Source of the DNA: Syngnathus acus
Taxonomy: Eukaryota > Chordata > Actinopteri > Syngnathiformes > Syngnathidae
Length of the DNA stretch: 64,000 nt
Reading direction: 5' to 3'
Assembly: GCF_901709675.1 (NCBI RefSeq)
Contig: NC_051095.1
Location: forward strand, 24,365,456 to 24,429,455
Every line of letters begins with the position of its first letter. Position 1 is the first letter of the stretch. Both the position numbers and the translations under genes were made by a program. Below, in pieces: positions 22,022 through 33,214 of the stretch. Under the pieces are notes generated by a model, which saw only the letters and a list, made by a program, of their open reading frames with translations, was not told the DNA's origin and did not search any database.

Positions 22022-22250
22022 CCCTCTAGAGCAGGAGTGTCAAAACTATCTTTGTCACGGGCCGCATCACAGTTTTAGTTTACTTCAAAGGGCCATTAAA
22101 ATTGTCAACCCAAATAAATGTATGAACGTCTCATATTGTATATATTGGCTACACAACAAACTGATGAATAACTAGTTTTCAAAACAGATTGTTCAAATAT
22201 TCAAAAATGAAATATTGAAATCAAATCAAATATTTAAAAAATATATATTT
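22022..22250 (+). mobile_element. hAT end fragment
   Basis: GCAGGAGTGTCAAAACT followed by GTCACGGGCCGCAT is the typical left end of a vertebrate hAT family, slightly decayed. No right end is seen. Confidence 0.5.
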
Positions 22251-22257
22251 TAAAAAA

Positions 22258-22545
22258 TTAATGATAAGCTGCATCCTGTGAAGCATTGTCATTGAAATGA
22301 AGGAAACGCCATATGAGCTGGAACCTGTTTCTTGTCATGGTGTGATTGAAATGAGGTGTAGGATGCACCTTGTCAACACACCAGCACATTTCAAGACGTG
22401 GGTTTTTGATAAACCCAGTGATAAAAGTGAGGCAGAAGAAACTTTTCAGTTTGGGACTGACACGGGCTTCCAAGAGGAACCTCTGCTGTGTGGCAGACTA
22501 TCCGGGTGTGCACTGAGGTACTGTTGGGGGTAAAGGTTGGTTTGG
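22258..22545 (-). pseudogene. piggyBac-like transposase fragment
   Basis: The minus-strand frame from 22473 reads NPRLEMCWCVDKVHPTPHFN and MTRNRFQLIWRFLHFNDN. This is the conserved N-terminal part of piggyBac (PGBD) transposases, where the fold begins. Both sides are missing and the catalytic aspartates are absent, so it is a decayed remnant. Confidence 0.75.
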
Positions 22546-22628
22546 TCGACAATCTGTTGAAGTAGAAAAGGCAAATCACTTCCTCTCCTCTCTCTCTTTC
22601 TCTCTGAGTGCGCTCTTCTGGCTTTTAA

Positions 22629-22940
22629 AGTCAAAGTCAAAGTCTGCTTTATTGTCAATTTCTTCACGTTAAGACATACAAAGAGATCGAAATTACGTTT
22701 CCTACTATCCCACGGTGACAAGACATATTACACATTCAAGTAAAGAATACAAAAAGTAAAAATGAGAAGGCACATACAATGAATAAATAAGAGCAATGAA
22801 TCAATAAGAAGAGCAACTTGGTGGAAATGGTGCAATTGTGCATACAGCAGACAGTCAGTATAATACCACAAAAGTACAGGAGGAGTAGTACAAGTGGAGT
22901 AGTGCAAGGCAGGCATTGTGGCCCAAAAGGCCAGGACGTC
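22629..22940 (-). mobile_element. 3' end of a Rex1-like LINE, antisense, 5'-truncated
   Basis: AAAGTCAAAGTCAAAGTCTG is the complement of the Rex1 tail repeat at 25315-25336 and 63108-63131. The following 100 bases match the complement of 25230-25330. Homology fades near 22940. Confidence 0.8.
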
Positions 22941-22984
22941 ATGTAGTCATTTCTTCTCTTGCTTCCTGATGTTCTCTTCTGCAC

Positions 22985-23430
22985 TCCCGCAGGCCCGTTT
23001 TACGACCTCCCCAATGGGGTGGGGACTCGGGCCTTGTGCTTTTGTTCACTGAAGAGCACATGGGCATGGCTGGACTCGTCATGAGACTCAGCCAGTCTCC
23101 CTTCGGGATTTCATCCCCAGTCCAACTGACAGGCCAAATGGCTCAACCAGTAGCTGGGCAAGGCTCTTCGTTGTATGGTGTCTGGCACTCCTCGACTGTG
23201 GGTTCAACAGCTTCCCTGGGTTGAGTACTCACTCCCGAGCTCTGTAGCTCTGTCCCCGTTCCACTGGGTGTTTGGCTACATCTTTGACAGCCAGGAGGTA
23301 CATCCCACGTTCCACGTCTTGCAGATCAAGCCTGTCCACGAGAACACTCTGGTTCCAGCCTTTGCTCTGCCTCCTCCCTGGTTCGTCAACAGGGGTCCTG
23401 TCTACACGTTCCACAGCCTGACTGGTCACA
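22985..23430 (+). pseudogene. Ty3/gypsy pol C-terminal fragment
   Basis: Frame 23175-23420 reads LPWVEYSLPSSVALSPFHWV and VHPTFHVLQIKPVHENTLVP. This pattern fits the end of a gypsy integrase: an L-W-EY stretch, then HPTFHVS-LKPV, then PPP and a YTV-like motif. No protease, RT or LTR is present. The Rex1 insertion at about 23431 truncates it. Confidence 0.65.
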
Positions 23431-25340
23431 AGCGAAAAGGGCGTTCTCTTGCAAGATTACCGCCCACTTCAAGGACAGCAGGGACGCACGGAGCCTTTGG
23501 CAGGGCATTCAGACCATCACGGACTACAAGCCCGCGCCGCAGAGCTGTGAGGGCAACATCCGTCTGCTCAACGATCTTAACCGCTTCTTTGCTCGCTTCG
23601 ACGCTCAGAACAGCACTTGCCCGCTGAAGACCCCTCCCCCTCCACACGAGCAGCCCCTGTGCCTCTCTGCCGATAGCGTGAGGAAGGCGCTTGCCGCTAT
23701 CAACACCCGTAAGGCGGCGGGCCCTGACAACATCCCACGTCGAGCGCTGAAGGACTGCGTTGGGGAGCTGACGGGTGTCTTCACGGACATCTTTAACATT
23801 TCCCTGCAGCAGGCCGTCGTCCCTTCGTGTTTCAAGGCTGCCACCATCGTACCTGTGCCGAAGAAACCTGCTCAGTCCTGCTTCAATGACTACCGCCCCG
23901 TGGCACTGACGCCCATCATCATGAAGTGCTTTGAGCGGCTTGTCATGGAGCACATCAGATCCATTCTCCCCCCCACCATAGACCCCTTCCAGTTTGCGTA
24001 CCGAGCCAAACGGTCCTCTGAGGATGCCATCTGTTCTGCCCTCCACTCGGCCCTCACCCACCTGGAGAGAAGGGACTCGTATGTGAGATTGCTGTTTGTG
24101 GACTTCAGTTCTGCCTTCAACACCATTGTGCCACAACGTCTCATCTGCAAACTCGACAAGCTGGGCCTCAGTACCTACCTCTGCAACTGGCTACTGGACT
24201 TCCTCTGTCAGAGGCCTCAGGTGGTACGTGTTGGCGACAAAATCTCCGCCAGCATCACGCTGAGCACGGGGGCCCCCCAAGGCTGCGTGCTCAGTCCGCT
24301 GCTCTTCACCCTGCTGACGCATGACGGCACTGCAACCTACAGCAACAACCGTGTAGTGAAATTTGCTGACAACACGACTCTGGTGGGTCTCATCACCAAG
24401 GGCAACGAGACGCAATACAGGTTGGAGGTTGACCTTCTGACCACGTGGTGCAGGGACAACAACCTCCTGCTGAACGTCAACAAGACCAAGGAGATTGTTG
24501 TTGACTTCCGGAAGGGTCACACCCAACACCTGCCGCTGACCATCGACGGTGCTGTGGTGGAGAGAGTGAGCAGCATCAGATTCCTGGGGGTGCACATCAG
24601 TGAGGATCTCTCCTGGTCCACCAACACCGCATCACTGGCGAAGAAAGCTCAGCGCCGCCTGTACTTCCTGCGGAAACTCAGGCGAGCAAGTGCTCCTCCG
24701 GCCGTCATGACTACATTCTACCGTGGCACCATTGAGAGCGTCCTCTCCGGTTGTATCGCTGTTTGGGGTGGTAGCTGCACTGAATACAACATGAAGGCCC
24801 TGCAGCGCATAGTGAACACGGCTGGTAAGATTATTGGTGCTTCACTCCCCTCCCTGAAGGACATTTACACCTCCCATCTCACCCGCAAGGCGACCACGAT
24901 TGTGAGTGATGTGAGTCACCCCGCTCACTCTTTGTTCGATCTTCTGCCCTCTGGGAAGAGGTACAGGAGCCTGCGCTCCCGCACCACCAGACTCACCAAC
25001 AGCTTCGTACTCCAGGCTGTTAGGATCCTGAACTCTCTCCCCCCTTCTGCGTAGCGTCCTGTACTTTTGCGCTATTTTCTGACTGTCTGCTGTATGCACA
25101 CTTGCTCCATTTTTGCTCCTTTTATTTATTATGTTATTTGTTTATTTATTATTTATTCATCACTCTTATTTATTCATTGTTTGTGCCTTCTTTTTTTTCT
25201 TTTTGTGTTGTTTACTTGTATGTATATTGTGTACTATGTCATGTCACCGTGGGATAGTGGGAACGTAATTTCGATTTCTTTGTGTGTCTTGGCATGTGAA
25301 GAAATTGACAATAAAGCAGACTTTGACTTTGACTTGACAA
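23431..25340 (+). pseudogene. Rex1/Babar LINE, 5'-truncated, catalytic residue lost
   Basis: The sequence is about 97% identical by eye to the RT half of the copy at 57284-63131. The longest ORF with Met is 23678-25054 (458 aa), and the frame is open further upstream to the truncation. RT motifs include KAAGPDNIPRRALK, NDYRPVALTPI, LFVDFSSAFNTI and GAPQGCVLSPLLF. The catalytic box reads FADN instead of FADD (near 24362-24373) through one base change, so the enzyme should be inactive. The C-terminus with LLPSGKRYRSLR is intact and stops at 25054. The 3' UTR ends in ACTTTG repeats. Confidence 0.9.
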
Positions 25341-25344
25341 CGGC

Positions 25345-25800
25345 CATGCAGGGATGGATGGATGCTGTATTGACCCCCGGGGGGAAATTCAGGAGCCAGC
25401 AGTTAGATACAGAAACACACAGATAGATAAAGATAGACAATATTAACATCGATTACAGAAGATGGCTTTGTATGACTAAATAATTAAATAGGTCAAATAA
25501 ATAAATAAATAATTAATGGATCAAATAAATAAACACCAAACAGTGTCACGACCGTGAGCGCGCCCCCAACCCCCGCAATGAGTTAAAAAGTCTCACAGCA
25601 TAGGGAAGGAATGAACCCCTCAGCCTCTCCGTGAAGCAAGACAGTGTCAGCAGCCTGTCACTGGATCTGCTCATCCGCCCAGTGACGGTGATGTGACACA
25701 CAGTGGGTGTTCGGGGTTGTCTTTGATGGACAGCAGCCTAGCCAACACCTGCTAATCTGTCACAGATGCCAGATCAGGTAGGTACGTGCCCACAACAGAA
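25345..25800 (-). repeat. LINE-like debris
   Basis: GCTGTATTGACCCCCGGGGG followed by GAAATTC, and further on CAGCCTCTCCGTGAAGCAAG, resemble antisense CR1/Rex1-type 3' sequences in fish. AT-rich (AAAT)n tracts lie between. The assignment is tentative. Confidence 0.35.
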
Positions 25801-25808
25801 GTAGGATC

Positions 25809-26111
25809 ATGGACCGCTCCCTGATCTCCAACTTCAATCGCCTCCATCCCGACCAGACCACCGTTCGTAGGGGACGTCCAAGAGGTCCCCATTACGCTCT
25901 GGTGCGGCCGCACTGCTCGTCGAGCGACCCAATGCTCCCTCCTGTTCCTGTGCCTGTCTCCATATTTTCCTCAGCACCTGTGTCTACTCCCGACCCCGGC
26001 CTGGAACCCGACCCAGTACTGCTGTCCGACACTGGTTCAGAGGACAAAGTGATGTCTATAAAGCCGTCCAATGACGACGCTATGGATGCCAACTTCTCTG
26101 AGGAGTTTTGA
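25809..26111 (+). CDS. Small unknown ORF, 100 aa, possible terminal exon
   Basis: ATG at 25809, stop TGA at 26109-26111, and an AATAAAAT signal 9 nt later. The N-terminus is basic with an AT-hook-like core (RRGRPRGP). The middle is Pro/Val/Ser-rich, and the C-terminus is acidic (NDDAMDANFSEEF). An upstream in-frame TAG at about 25776 limits the exon, although a CAG acceptor ends near 25798. It may be a whole short gene, the last exon of a gene whose other exons are gone, or a retrocopy. I do not recognise the family. Confidence 0.35.
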   Translation: MDRSLISNFNRLHPDQTTVRRGRPRGPHYALVRPHCSSSDPMLPPVPVPVSIFSSAPVSTPDPGLEPDPVLLSDTGSEDKVMSIKPSNDDAMDANFSEEF

Positions 26112-26995
26112 CCGACCTCAATAAAATTGTTTGCGTCCCATTTGGTCGTCCTGTCCTGTTAATGACAGTGGACACGTTTCAGTCATGGAATCGCGGTATT
26201 TCATGCAGGTATAGTATCAAGGCAGAAATATTGTTAGTGTATTTGGTGTGGTAATCAATTACTTGTGCTTCATATTGCTTACTGCTGAAGCCTATTGGTA
26301 ATTGTTTATTTCCTGATTATCCTTCCTGAAGATGAACATTCTACAGTTGAACATTTTGCCTACTTAGTTTTGTTACCAAAAAAACGCATTCATCTTTGAA
26401 TACTAGACTAGAATGCTAAAATGAGTAATGCAGTAGTAACACATACCTTCAGTGGGTTTCACCATGCTGTCACTTGCACTTGGAACACATGGGTTTTGCT
26501 TGAATCAAAGTAAGACTCAGACTACCTCTACCCACCTTCCAAAAATGCAAATTGATTCACTTCACCTGAAAGGCCTTGCGGATTATAAATGTTTCTGTAA
26601 AGGTTGCAAACTAAGTGACTCATTCATACACTACACAGCACACTGTGTGACCTGGTGCAGCGAGATAGAGAGTGAATGAAAAGAGGGAGCAGTGAATCAG
26701 ATCAGTAACACATTATTTAATGATTGTATCGCAGCGGTTATGTTCAAGAGCAAATAACCTTATCCACATACCTCCACGGCTCCACTCAACCCTGCAGCTT
26801 CACACCTTTAAACCTAAAACACAGATTTCCTGATTATAATATAGCAGCATTATGCTCTGTTTTAAATAGCTCGTCACACAGATGCTGTACCAGGTGACGA
26901 CTACAATTATCTTACTGTAAGTCTAATAAAATCAAATGTATTTCAATTTAATAATAATTTAACTGAATTTAATTAAAGAAAAAAAAATCTTTCTC
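26112..26995. other. Intergenic DNA, nothing recognised
   Basis: Plain AT-rich sequence with short ORFs lacking any family signal. Confidence 0.35.
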
Positions 26996-27242
26996 ACGAG
27001 GGTCACAGGATGCCGGAGCCTTTCCCAGCAGTCTTTTGGACTGACTGTAGGTGGGGTACACCCTGGACTGCTCGCGAGCAAATCACAAAGCACACAGACA
27101 TACAAACTTTCACATTCATAATCACACCTTTGGACAATTTTGACTGCCCAATTAACCTACTGTGCATGTTTTTTGAATTTGGGAGGAAACCTGCATACCT
27201 GGAGAAAACCCACGCAGGCCCCGGGAAAACATACAAACGGTG
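26996..27242 (+). repeat. Common fish interspersed repeat
   Basis: GGTGGGGTACACCCTGGACT and GGGAGGAAACCTGCATACCT with GGAGAAAACCCACGCAGG are stretches I recognise from a very abundant fish repeat. I cannot tell whether it is a SINE or a LINE 3' end. Confidence 0.6.
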
Positions 27243-27282
27243 AATGAATCTTTTGAACGATACTTGTGGTGACTGTCTATGC

Positions 27283-28576
27283 CAGGGGTGGGCAAACTAC
27301 GGCCCGCGGGCCACATCCGGCCCACAGGACCGTTTAATCCGGCCCGCCAACCCTGAATTAATTGTATTATTAAACTTTTTTTTTGGTCATTTTGCCTGCA
27401 ATGACTGCGTTTCCTCAGTAGATGGGGAACCGCTCGCCTGCGCATTTACTACCGGAAGCCGTGTCAGAAAGCTCGGTGCACACTCACAAGTGCGTGTACG
27501 TACGTACTCAGTAGTACGGACATGGCGCACTCGCGCTCTATTTGTATCAGTCCCGAATTTAGAGCGTGGGCTGTGACGACAGCATTCTTGTAATTCGCTC
27601 GCTGAGCTTTCAGATACAGTTTTACGCTAAAGCCACCCACAAACCTTCCCCTGGAATCCTTCCATTAAAATGAGTGGCCCGAAGAAAAGAAGTGAGTGCC
27701 GAATGTTAAAAGAGTGGCCAATTTGGCTCGACGTACGTGACGTGACGTTCAGCCACATCAACCCGTCACAGATCGAGGTAAACGGATCTCTCCTAAGAAT
27801 TGCCACAACAAATTTTACTCCAGACTATGATGCACTAGCAAAAAAGGGAGACCAACAACACTGTTCCCACTGAAAATGAAGGGGAGGCTCTCAAGTTTGT
27901 TGTAAAAAAATGCATTTTGAATATGATTTGTACACATAGCAGGGATTGAAACTAGCGACCATTCTCATTTTCAAACAATGCAGGATGCTCAAGGACATTG
28001 ATGCACCACCTGTTTGCGACTAATCTTAACCTGTAAAGTTCTTAAGGCTTACTTTAAGGAAGTGTTTCCCGTTTCCTCACCTCTGTTACCAGGTGTTTGT
28101 GAGTTAAAACTCTGCTCTGATGTTCAGATACCCCTCACCGTGTTGCCGTTTTGATTACTTTATTTGGATGTATGCTTTCACCGATTCTTCAAGATGATAT
28201 ATTTGGTCAGAATGTTTGCCGTTTGATGTGATCTCATAAGATAAAAAAATTTCATTAATCTGACCTGCAGGCACTGAAGTGATGGAGACTGTTATTCATA
28301 ATAATAGTGTCGTATTTTATGAGAATCACTGATAGCAGTTTTTTAGTGATTTTTTTTTTTTTAATGCTGTTAATAAATGCATTTGTTTTCAAAAAACTTG
28401 TTTGGAATATCCATGCTTTACTACCTACTAAAGGCCAAAATCTTTTATGCAATGACCTTTACAGGTCGCTTATATTACTTCACACAAACACTACGTCCAT
28501 CTGCTCCTGGTTCGGCCCTCCGGTCGAAATTTAGAACCCAGTTCGGCCCGCGAGTCAAAAAGTTTGCCCACCCCTG
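27283..28576 (+). mobile_element. hAT (Charlie-like) element with perfect 8-bp TSD
   Basis: Inverted ends CAGGGGTGGGCAAACTAC and ...TTTGCCCACCCCTG. Target duplication GTCTATGC at 27275-27282 and 28577-28584. The element is 1,294 bp and carries only a shrunken transposase ORF. Confidence 0.92.
27670..27873 (+). pseudogene. Internally deleted hAT transposase ORF (start fused to end)
   Basis: The 67-aa ORF begins MSGPKKRSECRMLKEWP, the usual start of ZBED/GTF2IRD2-type hAT transposases. It then jumps to a typical C-terminus, LLRIATTNFTPDYDALAKKG DQQHCSH in two parts. The BED finger, RNase-H core and dimerisation region are all gone. The reading frame is preserved across the deletion. Confidence 0.75.
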
Positions 28577-28584
28577 GTCTATGC

Positions 28585-29337
28585 CGACAATTTTTTCGAA
28601 TGGCTTAAGCCGATTTCTTGGTACAGTAACTATTGGCCAGATTTTGCAAAACCCATCACAAAAATAGAAAAAAAAAATTGCTTAACTCTTCAAATCTTTG
28701 TTCAGGTGAGATTGCCGGTTTGGTCCTCATCTTCCTTTCCCTCTTGCTTCCTCACCTTGGTATCTTCTTCACTCTGCCTGCTCCCTCCACTGTTCTCTAC
28801 TTCTGGTTCATTTCTAGTGCTCAGGTTAATTGCAAGTTTCGTACAAAGTGAACTAATAAACATAGTTTTCACCTGCAAAAGTGTGGCTAGACAGTCACAT
28901 GATAGCATAATTAATAGCCATCCATACATGTGGATAATTTTGCATGGAGTGCATTGACCGTTTGGAAGTTGAATATAAGCAGTGACTTGTGGTTACCGTT
29001 CTGCAAAAAGAGTGCATAGCACTCGATGTGTGTACTATAAGATTTAAAATTCAGTACTAAGCAGTTTTTGTACGAATAATTTTGCAAACTTTGTGAGTGG
29101 TTTCGCAATAGATAAGTTTTAGAAATGGTGCAACAAAAAATCACGGATACAGTTGATCAATTCAGAAATGTAATTTGCAATAGCAGTAAAAAATGTTTCC
29201 ATACATTTTGAATTAACTAAATCATGATGCTGCAAAAAATAATTTAATCAATCAATAAATAACAAAAATAAATGAATTGATAGATATAATGTTCACCTTA
29301 CCGCAATTTCTAAATGTAATCTTTTGGACTGCTCTTT
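28585..29337. other. Intergenic DNA, nothing recognised
   Basis: No repeat or exon recognised. ORFs at 28633-28957 overlap on both strands and look random. Confidence 0.35.
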
Positions 29338-29338
29338 G

Positions 29339-29391
<53 letters not shown>

Positions 29392-29516
29392 CTCTCTCAC
29401 AAATGCACATGCACGCACAAACTAGCACACGTGCACACAAACAAACTCACACAGACACACACACACACAGACACACGCACACACACAGACACACACACGC
29501 ACACACGCACACATAC
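29338..29516 (+). repeat. (TC)n followed by (CA)n microsatellites
   Basis: TC/CTCT tract at 29338-29398 and CA-rich tract at about 29440-29516. Both are simple-sequence DNA. Confidence 0.92.
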
Positions 29517-29556
29517 GTAACCTCCCAATACACATAGGTACCAAATGGTCAGGTGA

Positions 29557-29760
29557 CGTTTTCCGCCTTTTCTGTACAGTATAAAACCTTCTGAGTTGGA
29601 GAATGGGGATTGTTGTTTTATCTGCTGCCGTGCCTCATGTACTGGCCGCCATTAAACAACCCAAGATCTTGCCAATAAAGAGTCAAATGTTACTCCACAT
29701 CTTTGTTTTCCTTGCTCAACAATGGACATCTCAAAAAACATGCAACATCAGTCACACTAA
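29557..29760 (+). other. Possible short LTR-like promoter/poly-A block
   Basis: GTATAAAACC at about 29580 and CCAATAAAGAG at about 29670 are spaced as in a short LTR. I see no clear TG...CA ends or target duplication, so this is only a suggestion. Confidence 0.2.
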
Positions 29761-30110
29761 CATAGCATAATCCTCAAATAACAATTGAACTGTTTATTTT
29801 TTTTTAAATGACCTTTGACGATGTCATAGAAGGCAGTCTTTTTAAAGGCCATCTTGCCATGATGGCCACCACCATGCATATTGAAATGCGACATTACGTC
29901 ATTAGTGAAGAGTATGCAACAGGAGAAAGAAAACTGCCACGTTTTTACCGTCCACTGTTGTCTGTTCCAATATATGGTATAGTATGTCTTAAGCTTGAAT
30001 GTGTATTCAAACCTGTCCATGATCTTGTTTGTGCAAGTCCTCAAGTCCTTGCCACCAATCCGACACAGCTTTCTAATCAGTGTATTACAAATTATGAATA
30101 AAAATTATTA

Positions 30111-30797
30111 CAGTCAAACCTCGGTTTTCGAACGGCCCGGTTTTCGAACAAATCAGAATTCTAACGAAAAATTCGAGATTTTTGCTTCGGTTGTCGAACA
30201 AAATTCGGAGGTCGAACCTCGCGAGATGAGCCGAGAGGACAGGAGAAAACCCGACCGCGCGGCCCGGATGCCGACTGACTCCGTTCGTTATCGTATTTTC
30301 GTTACTTTGAGGATTGTATTAACCCCTAATCATGCCTACAAAGAACGCAAGTGGGAGCAGTAAAGTCATCCTAAAACACAAAGACGCTCTTAAAGCAATG
30401 TGACAGTGAGTGCCCGGCCACTGCGGTTGCGCAATCGGACCAAATTAAGCTCCCTGCGCACTGAGGTCCACTTAAATTTTGGAAAGTACATCAGGACTTT
30501 AAAAATATTTTCTAAATTTTAGCGACGGCTCTGTCACAATAATGCGACCAGCGCGGTGTAGTTGTGCGGTCGGCGGAGCGCTTCGGTTGCGCATTCGGCG
30601 GTGCGCTGCAGTTGCACGATTAGACAAAAATGCGCAAATGAAAAAATGCTTCAAAAAGGCGTTTTTTTTTTTTGTCTTGGAACGGATTAATTTTTTTTCC
30701 ATAATTTGTAATGGGAAAAATAGATTCGGAATTTGACCGATTCACTTCTCGAACCGCCTTCTGGAACGGATTGTGGTAGAAAACCGAGGTTTGACTG
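30111..30797 (+). mobile_element. Tigger/pogo-type element, non-autonomous, copy 1
   Basis: Ends CAGTCAAACCTCGGTTTTCG and ...AAAACCGAGGTTTGACTG. Inside, about 30331, a transposase start remnant reads MPTKNASGSSKVILKHKDAL before a stop. It is closely related to 41478-42175. Confidence 0.85.
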
Positions 30798-30928
30798 TCT
30801 ATGGATTAAGAGTGGATTACATCCCAGTTGAAAACAAATATCCCCCCTACAGTTTTTTGTAACATTTCACGAGTAAAAGAGACCATAACATCCAAAAGTG
30901 TTCACAAACACTGATTGAAAGGGTTATA

Positions 30929-31850
30929 ACCGTATTTTTCGGACTATAATTTGCGGGTTGTTTCATAGTTTGGGTGTAGGGGGCGACTTCAAAATTAAAA
31001 AATCCGCAATGTAGTGAAACCGCGATACACGAACCGCAATGTAGCAAGGGATTACTGTAATTTGAACAGCAATTGACTTCAGTGGCGTGGCGCACACGCG
31101 GCGTGTTTTACATAAAGGACAAAGGATTCGATCACGGGATTTAATGACTTGGAGTGACAGAGATTGTTTGATAAAATTGTTGTTTATGATTATATGGGAC
31201 TGTGGAATAATTTGAACTGCAACTGACGACGAGTCCGACGTCATCGGCAAAGCACACACGCGGCGTTGTTTACATAAAGGACGACGATTTTAATCGATGG
31301 ATTTAATGCTTTGGAGTGACACAGATTGTTTGATAATATTGTTGTTTATATAATAGGAATTTGATATATATCGTTATATGGGCCTGTGGAATAATTTGAA
31401 CTGCAACTGACGACGAGTCCGACGTCAGCGGCGCGGCGCACACGCGGCGTTGATTACATAAAGGATGATCGATGGATTTAATGATTTGGAGTGACACAGA
31501 TGATTTGATAATATTGTTGTTTATATAATAGTTATTTGATATTTAATTTCTGTATCGTTATATGGGCCTGTGGAATAATTTGAACTGCAACTGACGACGA
31601 GTCAGACGTCAGCGGCGCGGCGCACACGCTGCATTGTTTATATAAAGGACGATTGATGGATTTAATGATTTTTAGTGACACAGATGTTTTGATAAAGGTG
31701 TTATTTATGGTATAGTTATTTGGATAACTGTTAATGTTACGTCAGGCCCGTTCTCAGCTCTTCATTTGTGTTTATGTCATGTTAGCATACCGCATCGTTT
31801 ACCGTTTAGCTGTGCGTGTGCGGGTCCGTGTGTGTGTGTGGTACACAGAA
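30929..31850 (+). mobile_element. Deletion derivative of a pogo element with tandem C-terminal units
   Basis: The left end CCGTATTTTTCGGACTATAA matches the terminus of the pogo element 43693-50328. Four tandem units follow, marked by GGATTTAATG near 31137, 31300, 31472 and 31657 (period 163-185 bp). The part from 31740 on matches the complement of 43850-43930. The transposase core is missing and no right end can be placed. Confidence 0.75.
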
Positions 31851-32072
31851 CATCAATTTCTACACTTCTATTAGCCCAGGGTCCAGTGGACCCGGACATC
31901 TTATATGTAATAGAAATGTGTATGGTGTGTTTATTAAACATGTATTCTGATATATGTTCTTCACAGAAAATGAACCAAAGCCAGTGAGTCTCAGTTGAAA
32001 AATTAATTAATTGTATCATTTTTCTTTTAACAAAAAGTGAAAACTCCCACGGACCCGAACATCACACAAGGG

Positions 32073-32104
32073 TTAATTAAAATAGTTCAAATTAAATAAT
32101 GAAT
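32073..32104 (+). repeat. Left arm of a short palindromic repeat
   Basis: TTAATTAAAATAGTTCAAAT and the next 12 bases are the reverse complement of about 40090-40121. In between lie the inserts 32119-32977 and 32986-40072. The arms look like one small palindromic MITE or host palindrome opened by insertion. Confidence 0.7.
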
Positions 32105-32118
32105 AAGGTACTCTAGAG

Positions 32119-32977
32119 CAGTGGTCCCCAACCCCCGGTCCGCGGACCGGTACCGGTCCATGGGTCACTTGATACCGGGCCGCCAAGCCGCACAGAAAAA
32201 AAAAAAAAATATGTATCGATCATCAGTTAATTCAGTTCAAGACGCTCGTACCGGTCACGTGTCATGTTTCCCCAGTCGAGTCCGCAAAGCTAGCAAAAAT
32301 GAGTAAGAATTTATTTTTAAAAATATAAAAAAATTGGCGATTCTCTCCCAATTACATCCGTCTTTTCAGGTCAAGACGCTTGTATCGGTCACGTGACATG
32401 TCACCTCAGTCAAACCCGCGAAGCAAGCAAATATGAGCAAGAAACAGAGATGTTTGGAAAGCTTCTTCGGAAAGAGAAAAAAGCTCATTGAGGAGACGGA
32501 AGAAGAGGCTCGACTTCTAAGAAAAGGAAAGCTGCATTTAAAAGAAAAATTTCTGGAGTCCTACTTAAAATATGGATTTATCGCCACAGTTGGCTCTGAC
32601 GCGCCAAGCGACAGGCTAGCTAACAAGGCAATGAAGCCTTCAAAACTGCTTCGGCATATGGAGACCAAGCATCCTGTATTAAAAGACAAACCATAACCAC
32701 TTCGGGTGTCATTGTCTCCGATTACGCCGAGATGGGACCGGTTCGTTTCTGAGAAACAAGCTCAGTGCTCCCACTAATTCAACGTAATGGTGAGTTTTAT
32801 TTTTATGTCGTTTATACTTGTTTTTATGCCAGTCGTATCATTTTATTTCATCGTATTTATATATTTATAATAAATGTATTATTTATTTATATGAATGTAT
32901 TGTTTATTTATTTATATTAAGGGCGGTCCGTGAAAATATTTACCGGTCCGTGGCGCAAAAAAGGTTGGGGACCACTG
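32119..32977 (+). mobile_element. hAT element (BED-finger type), copy 1
   Basis: Ends CAGTGGTCCCCAACCCCC and ...GGTTGGGGACCACTG. The flanks CTCTAGAG and CTCTCAAG agree at 6 of 8 bases. It lies exactly at the left junction of the larger hAT 32986-40072. Confidence 0.82.
32433..32696 (+). pseudogene. hAT transposase N-terminus, BED finger damaged (copy 1)
   Basis: Starts MSKKQRCLESFFGKRKK and keeps KFLESYLKYGFIATVGSDAP and LLRHMETKHP, the second half of the BED finger. The segment holding the first zinc cysteines is deleted. Everything after KDKP is missing. A sister copy at 33533 has the opposite deletion. Confidence 0.75.
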
Positions 32978-33214
32978 CTCTCAAGCAGCGTTCCTCAACC
33001 TTTTTTGTGACACGGTTAGGTGACACGGACAAATTCAACCGGGGAGGCGGGGTGATGTCAGTGCCTCTCCAGTCATGAACCTCACTGCACGTCACTGAAG
33101 TCTTCCATTGATGAAATGAGTAACTGCCTGTAAGGGCCCGGTGATTCCACATCATCTTTCGAGGTATTTTTTTTTTAGTTCTTCCATCTTATTTAGTTCT
33201 TCCATCATGTATAA

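Noticed and set aside
23426-24136. 236-aa antisense ORF over Rex1
   Set aside because: Repeated identically at 58233-59195 because both are Rex1 copies. A shadow frame without motifs.
29557-29760. A solo LTR
   Set aside because: TATA- and poly-A-like motifs are present, but no clear ends or target duplication, so it is kept only as a low-confidence note.
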